A stretch of DNA of 64,000 bases from UBA7446 sp024639165 (lineage in GTDB: Bacteria > Bacteroidota > Bacteroidia > Flavobacteriales > Flavobacteriaceae), in contig JAHEIX010000003.1 of NCBI GenBank assembly GCA_024639165.1, positions 124,001 through 188,000 on the forward strand, given 5' to 3'. A model generated the notes under the pieces. It did not search any database and was not told where the DNA came from. It saw nothing but the letters and a program-made list of their open reading frames with translations. This document shows, piece after piece, positions 51,946 through 60,224 of the stretch (the first letter of the stretch is position 1; the number at the start of each line of letters is the position of its first letter). The position numbers and the translations under genes were made by a program.

Positions 51946-51976
51946 CAAATATACGCATAACTATCATACAATCAAA
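51946..51976 (-). promoter_or_regulatory. Consensus promoter of the DUF2007 operon
   Basis: On the minus strand TTTG (51976-51973) is followed after exactly 19 bases by TATATTTG (51953-51946), a perfect Bacteroidota -33/-7 pair. Start near 51941 leaves an 18-nt leader. Confidence 0.8.
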
Positions 51977-51996
51977 TGTTTAACAATTGTTAAACA
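51977..51996. promoter_or_regulatory. Perfect 20-bp palindrome, operator-like
   Basis: TGTTTAACAATTGTTAAACA is fully self-complementary and directly abuts the -33 box of the DUF2007 operon on its upstream side, between that promoter and the pheT stop. No T-run follows on either strand, so a terminator is unlikely. A dimeric regulator site is the best guess. Confidence 0.6.
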
Positions 51997-51999
51997 ATC

Positions 52000-54408
52000 T
52001 TATTTTCTGAGCTCAGCACCTAATTGTTTATGATATTGGTCTGCGATTTTTTGCATGGTCTTATCAATCAGCTTGTCGGTAAGTGTTTTCTCCTTATCAC
52101 GTAAGGTAAAATTAAGCGCATAGGATTTTTTTCCTTCAGGAACTCCTTTGCCTGTAAACACATCAAATAGGCCAATGTCTTCAATTAAATGCCGTTCAGT
52201 TTTCTGTGCAATTTGATATAACTCTTTAAAAGACGTGCTTTTGTCTACCAATAGCGCAAGATCTCGATGAACTGATGGAAACTTAGAGAGTCTAGCTACT
52301 TCAACCTTCTGCGATATAAACTGTACGAGTGCATCTATCGATAGGGTGCAAGCAAATACGTCTTGGTCAATAGCAATGTCCTTAAAGTTTTTTAAATCAA
52401 TCCAGCCATAAGTACCCAATATAGTTTTACCCACACTCAATGTTATACTCTCTTTAAAACTAGGATTGTCTCCGGGTGTTTCTTTTGCGTTAATCCCCAA
52501 ACGATTTAATAAGCTATTTACGATTCCCTTTAGAAAAAAGAAATCGGATTTATGCGCTGAAACTAACCAGTTATTCTGCAATTGGTTACCGGTAACTACC
52601 ATGCCAAGTGTAGCTTCTTGTTTGGTTCCTTCTGCCGTTTTGTGATATTGATTTCCAAATTCAAAAAAGCGCAAGTCTTGTTGTTGTCGGTTAATATTAA
52701 ATTGTAGGGCTTCTAACATGCCATAGATAAGGTTGGTCCGCATTACCGATAGCTCACTACTCAATGGGTTGAGTATTTCTACCATATTAGTTGTGTCGCT
52801 ACCGTGTTTGGGAGAGGTCAGTGAGTTGTTGTAAATCTCATAAAACCCTTGAGCAACAAGTTGTTGGGAAATACGTGTTTCTATTTGATTGGTATTGTTT
52901 TTGGTTAGGTCAGGAATAGAGCTGTTAAGTTTGTTTCCTGTTGGAATATTATTGTAGCCATACACCCTTAATACCTCTTCAACGATATCGGCAGGTCTAC
53001 GAACATCTGCACGGTAGGTAGGCACTTCTAAACCAACCGAAGTTTCAGTTACATGCGCAATTTTAATATCTAAATCCTGAATGATTTTTTTAATTTTTTC
53101 TCTCGGAATTTCATGACCTATCAACGTATTGATGTAGTCATATTTCAATAAAATTTGATGGGGTTTATGCTTATTTGGGTATTCATCTATAATTTCAGAG
53201 CTCACCACTCCGCCGGCAACTTCTTGAATAAGTATGGCGGCTCTTTTTAAGCAATATTCGACAAATTCGATATCAATTCCGCGTTCATAACGAAACGAAG
53301 CATCTGTGCTTAGTCCGTGGCGTTTGGCTGTTTTTCGAATACTGACAGGATTAAAATAAGCACTTTCTAGAAATATTTCTGTTGTCTGCGCTGTTACTCC
53401 AGAGTTTAAGCCTCCAAAGACACCTGCCAAACACATAGGTGTATCGCCATTGCATATAACCAAGTCTTCGCTACTTAGTTTACGTTCAACGCCATCTAAA
53501 GTAACAAAGGGAGTTCCTTCTTTTAGTTTTTGAACACGTACCACACCACTGTTTATTTTAGCCCCATCAAAAGCGTGTAATGGCTGCCCCATTTCATGTA
53601 AGACATAATTTGTGGCATCGACGATATTGTTGATGGGTTTAAGTCCAATTGCCTTTAGACGATGTTGTATGTGTTCAGGTGAAGGTTTTACCTCAAGCCC
53701 CGTTATGCGTAATCCACAATAACGCGGTGCGGCATCAGTATCGCAAATATCTATTTTGATTGCTCCTTTGTAGTTGTCGGTATGAAACAAACTTATGGAA
53801 GGCGTAATAAGTGTAGTGGTATCTTCCTTTTGGGCTAGTGCTGCGCGTAAATCTCGAGCTACACCAAAATGGCTCATCGCATCAGATCGGTTTGGGGTAA
53901 GCCCAATTTCAAATATCTCATCGGTTACGATTTCAAAAACTTCTTTACAGGCTTTGCCAGCCTTGTGATGATTTTCGAGTACCATGATGCCTTCATGGCT
54001 TTGCCCCAGACCTAATTCGTCTTCGGCACAAATCATTCCTTGACTAAGTTCTCCTCGGATCTTACTTTTTTTAATGGTGAAAGACGCTCCATTTTCGGCA
54101 TAAAGTGTTGTACCGATCGTGGCTACTGGAACCGTTTGACCAGCTGCTACATTAGGTGCTCCGCATACAATTTGTACATGTTCCGCCTCACCTATATCAA
54201 CTTGTGTGATCTTGAGTTTATCGGCATTGGGGTGTTTTTCGCAAGTCACTATTTTACCAATGACAACGCCTTCTAGGCCACCTGGAATGGATTGGTATTG
54301 ATTAATTCCCTCAACTTCTAAACCCAGATCGGTCAGTATTTCGCCTACTTCTGAAGCACTTAAATCGGTTTTTATGAAATCTCGTAACCAGTTAAAAGAA
54401 ATCTGCAT
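52000..54408 (-). CDS. pheT: Phenylalanyl-tRNA synthetase beta chain
   Basis: Beta subunit of the (alpha-beta)2 enzyme that charges tRNA-Phe. Domains in order: N-terminal and EMAP/tRNA-binding domain (about 1-155; TCEKHPNADKLKITQVDIG), B3/B4 editing domain, B5, the catalytic-like core and a C-terminal FDX-ACB anticodon-binding domain (from about 710). I start at ATG 54408 (Met-Gln-Ile-Ser-Phe-Asn-Trp), the conserved N-terminus, giving 802 residues. The frame extends to 54468 without conservation and past the promoter box. pheS is not next to it. Confidence 0.96.
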   Translation of the reverse strand: MQISFNWLRDFIKTDLSASEVGEILTDLGLEVEGINQYQSIPGGLEGVVIGKIVTCEKHPNADKLKITQVDIGEAEHVQIVCGAPNVAAGQTVPVATIGTTLYAENGASFTIKKSKIRGELSQGMICAEDELGLGQSHEGIMVLENHHKAGKACKEVFEIVTDEIFEIGLTPNRSDAMSHFGVARDLRAALAQKEDTTTLITPSISLFHTDNYKGAIKIDICDTDAAPRYCGLRITGLEVKPSPEHIQHRLKAIGLKPINNIVDATNYVLHEMGQPLHAFDGAKINSGVVRVQKLKEGTPFVTLDGVERKLSSEDLVICNGDTPMCLAGVFGGLNSGVTAQTTEIFLESAYFNPVSIRKTAKRHGLSTDASFRYERGIDIEFVEYCLKRAAILIQEVAGGVVSSEIIDEYPNKHKPHQILLKYDYINTLIGHEIPREKIKKIIQDLDIKIAHVTETSVGLEVPTYRADVRRPADIVEEVLRVYGYNNIPTGNKLNSSIPDLTKNNTNQIETRISQQLVAQGFYEIYNNSLTSPKHGSDTTNMVEILNPLSSELSVMRTNLIYGMLEALQFNINRQQQDLRFFEFGNQYHKTAEGTKQEATLGMVVTGNQLQNNWLVSAHKSDFFFLKGIVNSLLNRLGINAKETPGDNPSFKESITLSVGKTILGTYGWIDLKNFKDIAIDQDVFACTLSIDALVQFISQKVEVARLSKFPSVHRDLALLVDKSTSFKELYQIAQKTERHLIEDIGLFDVFTGKGVPEGKKSYALNFTLRDKEKTLTDKLIDKTMQKIADQYHKQLGAELRK

Positions 54409-54425
54409 GCTTGTTATTTGAACAA

Positions 54426-54433
54426 CAAAGATA
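54426..54433 (-). promoter_or_regulatory. -7 promoter box of pheT
   Basis: TATCTTTG on the minus strand matches TAnnTTTG and predicts a leader of about 13 nt. It overlaps the space between recG and pheT. Confidence 0.45.
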
Positions 54434-54460
54434 CAATTAAGATGGTTTTTTTGGCAGTAT

Positions 54461-56560
54461 TTATCCAATGTACTTCCAAATACTTTTTCCTTGTTGGGTT
54501 AACGAGAGCGCCACACGGATGTTTTCGTTTATTGAAAGAGATAAATTTGGATCATTTTGGAGTAAAGCATCTACTGCATGACATACTGTTTTTAGAATGT
54601 CTACATCTTTTTTCAGATTAGCAATCAGAAATGGTAAAACCCCACTTTGCTGGGTGCCCATGACATCTCCAGGTCCGCGAAGCGACAAATCTACTTCTGC
54701 TAATTCGAAGCCGTCTTGTGTTCTGACCATGGTTTGTATGCGTGTTTGCGCATCTTGACTTAGTTTAGATCCTGTCATCAAAATACAGTAACTCTTGCTT
54801 GCGCCACGGCCAACACGCCCCCTGAGTTGGTGAAGTTGTGATAAGCCAAAGCGCTCGGCACTTTCAATAATCATGATGCTAGCATTGGGCACATCAACAC
54901 CGACCTCAATAACCGTAGTGGCCACCATGATTTGTGTTTTTTTAGAAATAAAACGTTCCATTTCATATGCCTTGTCTTGGGCATTCATTCTGCCGTGAAC
55001 GATGCTTACTTGAAAGTCTGGAAGCGGAAACTCGCGCACAATGCTTTCATAACCGTCCATCAAATCTTTGTAGTCCAAAACTTTAGATTCTTGAATAAGC
55101 GGATAAACAACATACACTTGTCGGCCCTTGGCAATTTCCTCTCGCATAAATTGAAATACAGCCAAGCGTTTGCTGTCAAATCGATGTGTTGTGGTAATGG
55201 GCTTTCTACCTGGTGGCAATTCATCAATTACCGATAGATCTAAATCGCCATAAGCGGTCATGGCCAAGGTTCTGGGTATGGGCGTGGCTGTCATGACTAA
55301 TATGTTTGGAGGAGTGCTGTTTTTTCGCCAAAGTTTAGCACGCTGTGCCACCCCGAAACGATGCTGTTCATCAACTATAGCCAGTCCGAGTTGTTTAAAA
55401 TATACCGTTTCTTCAAGTACTGCATGAGTGCCAATAAGTAATTGCAATTGACCATTTGCCAATTTTTCAAAAAGTGGTTCACGTGCTTTCTTGGTTACAG
55501 ACCCGGTGAGTAAACCCATTTCGACACCAAGAGGCGCCAATAGCGCCTTTATGCCGCTGTAGTGCTGTTGTGCTAAAATTTCAGTCGGCGCTACTAGAGT
55601 GGCTTGTACATTATTGTCCAAGGCCATTAACATACAGAGTACGGCTACGATGGTTTTCCCCGAACCAACATCACCCTGTAGCAACCTGTTCATTTGTGCC
55701 TCACTGTTTAAGTCAGCTCTAATTTCCCGCACGACTCGTTTTTGTGCTTCGGTTAAGGGAAAGGGTAGGTGCTCGTGAAAAAAACGATTGAAATAGGTTC
55801 CTATTTTAGGGAAGGGTATGCCTTTTATGCGTTCTTTACGATGCTGTTTTTTTAGGCCTAATTGGAGCTGTACAAAAAACAATTCTTCAAATTTCATTCG
55901 ATATTGCGCACGTGCTAATGCTTCCTGTGATTGGGGAAAATGAATGGCTTTTAGGGCTTCATTTTTCTCTATCAACTGATAGGTGTTTCGTAGCTCATCG
56001 GACAACACTTCTTGTAAATTATTCTGCATCTCGTCAAATAGATTTTCTACTATTTGTCGCACAATGCGCTGAGTAATGCCACTTTTAGTCAGGTTTTCTG
56101 TTGATGGATAAACGGCCTGAAAATTTCCTTTGCGTTGTTCGTGATCTGCTATAAGCTCTAGTTCTGGATGTGGAATGGAACACTTTTTTCCATACCAATT
56201 GAGGCGACCAAATGCCATATAGGGTGTATTGAGTTGTAGTGATTTTTGGATCCATTGTTGACCCCGAAACCAAACCAGTTCCATACTGTGCTGACCATCC
56301 GTAAAAGTAGCGACCAAGCGACTGCCTCGTTTTTGCTTAACGGTTTCAATATTGGTGATGCTCCCCAATACTTGAACATCTGCTGTGGTTTGGGGGAGTT
56401 CTGCCGGGGTATAATATGTGCTTTTGTCAATATAGCGATGTGGAAAAAAGTAAAGAATATCTTGTAAGGTGTAAAGGCCCAATTCTTTTTTAAGTAATTG
56501 AGCTCTGTTTGGACCAACGCCTTTTAGGTATTCGATAGGTTTTTGTAACAATCCCGACAT
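54461..56560 (-). CDS. recG: ATP-dependent DNA helicase
   Basis: Branched-DNA helicase that remodels stalled forks and Holliday junctions. The 699-residue protein has an N-terminal wedge/OB region (about 55-160), a superfamily 2 helicase core with Walker A GDVGSGKT, the DEQH box (VDEQHRFGVAQR) and MTATPIPRTLAM, and the C-terminal motif QLHQLRGRVGRG followed by the RecG-specific GPGDVMGTQQSG. It starts with MSGLLQKPIEYLKGVGP. It is divergent from the UvrD-type helicase gene. pheT follows 52 bases later with its own promoter box. Confidence 0.96.
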   Translation of the reverse strand: MSGLLQKPIEYLKGVGPNRAQLLKKELGLYTLQDILYFFPHRYIDKSTYYTPAELPQTTADVQVLGSITNIETVKQKRGSRLVATFTDGQHSMELVWFRGQQWIQKSLQLNTPYMAFGRLNWYGKKCSIPHPELELIADHEQRKGNFQAVYPSTENLTKSGITQRIVRQIVENLFDEMQNNLQEVLSDELRNTYQLIEKNEALKAIHFPQSQEALARAQYRMKFEELFFVQLQLGLKKQHRKERIKGIPFPKIGTYFNRFFHEHLPFPLTEAQKRVVREIRADLNSEAQMNRLLQGDVGSGKTIVAVLCMLMALDNNVQATLVAPTEILAQQHYSGIKALLAPLGVEMGLLTGSVTKKAREPLFEKLANGQLQLLIGTHAVLEETVYFKQLGLAIVDEQHRFGVAQRAKLWRKNSTPPNILVMTATPIPRTLAMTAYGDLDLSVIDELPPGRKPITTTHRFDSKRLAVFQFMREEIAKGRQVYVVYPLIQESKVLDYKDLMDGYESIVREFPLPDFQVSIVHGRMNAQDKAYEMERFISKKTQIMVATTVIEVGVDVPNASIMIIESAERFGLSQLHQLRGRVGRGASKSYCILMTGSKLSQDAQTRIQTMVRTQDGFELAEVDLSLRGPGDVMGTQQSGVLPFLIANLKKDVDILKTVCHAVDALLQNDPNLSLSINENIRVALSLTQQGKSIWKYIG

Positions 56561-56654
56561 AAAAACGAAGATAGCAGTTTCCTGTTAATAACTATTCCTT
56601 AGGCTTCTTTATCAACCGTATGGGTTTGGCTATTTTCACTTTAAATTAAATTCG

Positions 56655-58961
56655 TTGGAAGATTACCTCAAGCTGCTTAATGAAGCCCAGCAAAAACCTA
56701 CTGTCCACAAAGACGGACCACTTATGGTTATTGCAGGCGCTGGTTCTGGTAAGACACGTGTGCTTACATACCGTATTGCCTATTTGATGCAGCAAGGAGT
56801 TGATTCCTTTTCCATTCTAGCATTGACCTTTACCAACAAAGCGGCACGCGAAATGAAGGCACGGATTGCGCAAATTGTCGGTGAGAGCGAATCCAAAAAT
56901 CTTTGGATGGGTACTTTTCACTCTGTGTTTGCTCGCATCCTTCGTGCGGAAGCTGACCGTTTGGGCTATCCCTCAAGCTTTACGATTTACGACACCCAAG
57001 ATTCCGAGCGTTTGTTGAGCTCCATCATCAAAGAGTTACAACTCGATAAAGACCTGTATAAGGTGAAACAAATTCGTTCGCGCATCTCTTCATTTAAGAA
57101 CAGCCTGATTACTGTGCGTGCCTACTACAACAACCCAGAACTCGTGGAGGCAGATCGGGAATCCAAACGTCCAGAAATGGGTAGTATCTACAAAGAGTAT
57201 GTAGACCGTTGCTTTAAGGCTGGCGCCATGGATTTTGACGATCTACTTCTTAAAACCAATGAGTTGTTAAATAGATTTCCAGACGTTCTTGCCAAATATC
57301 AAGAGCGTTTTCGCTACATTTTAGTTGATGAGTACCAAGATACCAACCACTCTCAATACTTGATTGTACGGGCTTTGGCAGATCGCTATCAAAACGTTTG
57401 TGTGGTAGGGGATGATGCCCAAAGTATCTATGCCTTTCGCGGGGCAAACATTCAGAATATTCTCAATTTTCAACGTGACTACGACGATGCTGCCGTGTAT
57501 CGGCTGGAACAGAACTATCGTTCTTCCAAAACCATAGTTCAGGCGGCTAATGCCGTAATTGCACATAATCAAAACAGGCTAGAAAAGAACGTTTGGACAG
57601 ATAATCCTGAGGGGCATAAAATCATTTTACATCGCAGTCCAACAGATGGAGAGGAGGGTCGTTATGTCGCAGGTGATATTTTTGAACGTGCGATGCAAAC
57701 CCAACAGGGCTATGAGAATTATGCCATATTGTATCGCACCAATGCACAGTCTCGTGCTATGGAAGACGCCTTGCGAAAGCGTAATATTCCTTATCGTGTG
57801 TATGGAGGTGTTTCTTTCTACCAACGCAAGGAAATCAAAGATGTATTGGCCTATTTGCGCTTGCTAATCAATCCTAATGATGAAGAAAGTTTAAAACGTG
57901 TAATAAACTATCCCATGCGGGGCATTGGGCAAACCACCATCAACAAACTTATTGTAGCAGCAAAGACGCACGATTGTACGCTATATCAGGTATTGGAGAA
58001 GGTACAAGAACTTCCCCTAAATATCAATGCGGGGACACGAACCAAGTTACAAGACTTCTACACCCTTATAGAATCGATTAAAACGCAACTCACCACATTA
58101 GATGCTTTTGAATTGGCCGATGTGGTCACCAAAAAGGTGGGATTGGTTTCAGAGCTTAAAAAGGAAGGAACCCCAGAAGCCGTTACCCGTATTGAGAACA
58201 TTGAAGAATTGTTGAATGGTATCAAAGATTTTGTTGAAGGACAGCGTGAATTGGTTGATGCTACGGGCTCGTTGGTTGAGTTTTTAGAAGATGTTGCCTT
58301 GGCTACTGACTTTGATAACGAGGTCAAGGATCAGCAAGCGGTTTCGCTTATGACCATTCATCTTGCCAAAGGTTTGGAGTTTCCTAACGTGTATATCGTT
58401 GGCCTGGAAGAAGATTTATTCCCCTCTGCCATGAGTATTAATACAAGAGCAGAACTTGAGGAAGAACGGAGGTTATTCTATGTGGCACTTACCCGTGCTG
58501 AAAAACGGGTTACGTTAACCTATACATTGTCTAGATATCGGTGGGGAAAAATAATTGATGCAGAGCCCAGTAGGTTTTTGGCAGAAATTGACGAGGCTTA
58601 CATTGACAATCAAGTGGTGCAAGACGATTATTCGTTCAAGCCTTTTATGGACACTTCCGTTTTTGATACGCCAGATCCAAACAAGGTTCGCTTTAAGCCG
58701 CCTGTAAAAAAGAAACCCGCAGCTACAGTACCGCCCAAAGCACGTATGAAATCTGTATCTAAAGCCGCAGCTAGTAGTGGGCCCACATTAGACTTATCCG
58801 AAATCCAGCAGGGAATCCGGGTTTCACACAGCCGCTTTGGATTTGGAACCGTTTTAAGTACCGATGGGGTAGGTAATGATGCAAAAGCCCTTATCCGTTT
58901 TGATCAATCTGGGGAAAAGAATGTGCTGTTGCGTTTTGCAAAACTTAAGGTAGTTACATAA
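56655..58961 (+). CDS. UvrD/PcrA-family DNA helicase
   Basis: Superfamily 1A 3'-5' helicase of 768 residues. Motifs: LNEAQQKPTV (Q motif), AGAGSGKTRVLTYRIAYL (I), VDEYQDTN (II), VGDDAQSIYAFRGA (III), and TIHLAKGLEFPNVYIVGLEEDLFP plus VALTRAEKRV (V, VI). A C-terminal Tudor-like module (about 715-768; GIRVSHSRFGFGTVL) is the RNA-polymerase-binding domain of PcrA/UvrD. The best start is the TTG at 56655, because no ATG precedes the conserved Q motif. Nucleotide excision repair and replication-conflict roles are expected. A bidirectional terminator follows. Confidence 0.94.
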   Translation: MEDYLKLLNEAQQKPTVHKDGPLMVIAGAGSGKTRVLTYRIAYLMQQGVDSFSILALTFTNKAAREMKARIAQIVGESESKNLWMGTFHSVFARILRAEADRLGYPSSFTIYDTQDSERLLSSIIKELQLDKDLYKVKQIRSRISSFKNSLITVRAYYNNPELVEADRESKRPEMGSIYKEYVDRCFKAGAMDFDDLLLKTNELLNRFPDVLAKYQERFRYILVDEYQDTNHSQYLIVRALADRYQNVCVVGDDAQSIYAFRGANIQNILNFQRDYDDAAVYRLEQNYRSSKTIVQAANAVIAHNQNRLEKNVWTDNPEGHKIILHRSPTDGEEGRYVAGDIFERAMQTQQGYENYAILYRTNAQSRAMEDALRKRNIPYRVYGGVSFYQRKEIKDVLAYLRLLINPNDEESLKRVINYPMRGIGQTTINKLIVAAKTHDCTLYQVLEKVQELPLNINAGTRTKLQDFYTLIESIKTQLTTLDAFELADVVTKKVGLVSELKKEGTPEAVTRIENIEELLNGIKDFVEGQRELVDATGSLVEFLEDVALATDFDNEVKDQQAVSLMTIHLAKGLEFPNVYIVGLEEDLFPSAMSINTRAELEEERRLFYVALTRAEKRVTLTYTLSRYRWGKIIDAEPSRFLAEIDEAYIDNQVVQDDYSFKPFMDTSVFDTPDPNKVRFKPPVKKKPAATVPPKARMKSVSKAAASSGPTLDLSEIQQGIRVSHSRFGFGTVLSTDGVGNDAKALIRFDQSGEKNVLLRFAKLKVVT

Positions 58962-58963
58962 AA

Positions 58964-58985
58964 AAAGTCACCCTAAGGTGGCTTT
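58964..58985. terminator. Bidirectional terminator between uvrD and ompA-like genes
   Basis: AAAGTCACC pairs with GGTGGCTTT over 9 bp (one T-G pair) around CTAA, with A-tracts before and T-tracts after. Works for the convergent genes on both strands. Confidence 0.85.
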
Positions 58986-59005
58986 GTTTTTTAGTTTTTT
59001 AGGCC

Positions 59006-59869
59006 TTATTTGGAGGCAGCCTCCATACCCTTTTCAAGTAAATCAAAGAATTGATCAAGCTTTGGTAAGACAACGATACGTGTTCTACGGTTTTTAGCAC
59101 GACCATCAAGGGTTTCATTATCCTCGAGTGGCACATAAGAACTCCGTCCTGCTGCAGTCATACGCGCAGGATCAACCAAGAAATCGTTTTGTAGTATTCG
59201 TACAACAGCCGTTGCGCGTTTTACACTCAAATCCCAGTTGTCTACAAGTACATTGCTGTCTTTTTTAACAGGTACATTATCTGTATGTCCTTCAACCATA
59301 AACTCCAAGTCTGTTTTGTCGTTTATAACACGGGCAACCTTTCCGAGGACTTCTTTTGCACGTGCAGTAACCGTGTAGCTACCGCTTCTAAATAACAGCT
59401 TGTCTGAGATGGAGATAAAGACAACCCCCTTTTCAACATTAACCTCAATATCAGAGTCGTTAATGTCTACAAGCGCACCTTTTAGGCTAGTTACCAATGC
59501 CAAGGTAACGGAGTCCCTACGCGTGACGGCATCTTGCATGCGGGTAATACGCATGTCTTTTTCTTTTAAAGACTCAAGTGAACGCTCAAGGTTTTCAGCA
59601 CCTTTTTGAGACAGCGTTGTTAAGTTCCCCATATTATTAATAAGCTCTTGATTGTTAGCTTTTAGGAAAGTAATTTGGTCACGAAGCGCAGAAACATCTG
59701 CATCACTTTTTGCCTTCTCGTCTATACAAGAGTTAAGACGAACAGTAGCGGAGTTCAGCAGATCTTTGGTTTCTTTGTGGTCAGATTCTAAAGCAGTGTA
59801 TTTCTTCTGTGAGACACAAGAGGCCAGAAGTGCAGGGATTACAATTAATAAGGTGCGTGTTCTTTTCAT
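59006..59869 (-). CDS. OmpA-family peptidoglycan-binding lipoprotein
   Basis: This 287-residue envelope protein has a lipoprotein signal (MKRTRTLLIVIPALLASC, lipobox Cys at 18). A coiled-coil region of about residues 25-125 rich in Lys, Glu, Asn and Leu follows, then a C-terminal OmpA-like domain (about 150-275). That domain carries the VEGHTDNVPV motif and NWDLSVKRATAVV, whose Asp and Arg bind diaminopimelate of peptidoglycan. It should anchor the outer membrane to the wall through its lipid and OmpA domain. The coiled coil resembles MotB/YiaD-type spacers. It is convergent with the helicase gene. Confidence 0.9.
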   Translation of the reverse strand: MKRTRTLLIVIPALLASCVSQKKYTALESDHKETKDLLNSATVRLNSCIDEKAKSDADVSALRDQITFLKANNQELINNMGNLTTLSQKGAENLERSLESLKEKDMRITRMQDAVTRRDSVTLALVTSLKGALVDINDSDIEVNVEKGVVFISISDKLLFRSGSYTVTARAKEVLGKVARVINDKTDLEFMVEGHTDNVPVKKDSNVLVDNWDLSVKRATAVVRILQNDFLVDPARMTAAGRSSYVPLEDNETLDGRAKNRRTRIVVLPKLDQFFDLLEKGMEAASK

Positions 59870-59957
59870 TTTATAAAAATATTTAAGAGTCTAAAATTAC
59901 TATAAAAACGAGGATTGAGACGCTTTCTTGTGTTAAACTATTAAAAAAAAATGTGCG

Positions 59958-60197
59958 TTACTCTACACAATAGTTGTCACCCTCGTTAAATTCTTCAAAA
60001 GTTGCTGTGTCTACTTGAACATCACTTCGCATGCTTCCTTGGAAATCATTGGAAGTAATTCGGTCACATCCATCGAAGCAGATCACAAAAATATACTGCT
60101 CAGACGTACTGATCTTGTCTAAAATTTCTCCACATTTATCGTCCGATTTACAAGAGAATAAAAGCAAGAGCACCAATAAAAACAACAGTTTTTTCAT
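59958..60197 (-). CDS. Small cysteine-rich lipoprotein
   Basis: This 79-residue protein is not recognised. It has a short lipoprotein signal (start at ATG 60197, Met-Lys-Lys-Leu-Leu-Phe, lipobox LFSC). The mature part of about 64 residues is acidic and holds four further cysteines (DKC, VICFDGC, NYC), enough for two disulfides. In-frame ATG/TTG codons upstream would add 2-7 residues. It begins 27 bases after the TonB receptor stop and is probably cotranscribed with it. An outer-membrane partner of the receptor is a guess from position only. Confidence 0.65.
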   Translation of the reverse strand: MKKLLFLLVLLLLFSCKSDDKCGEILDKISTSEQYIFVICFDGCDRITSNDFQGSMRSDVQVDTATFEEFNEGDNYCVE

Positions 60198-60224
60198 ACA
60201 CATATAATTTTTGGACAACGCAAG

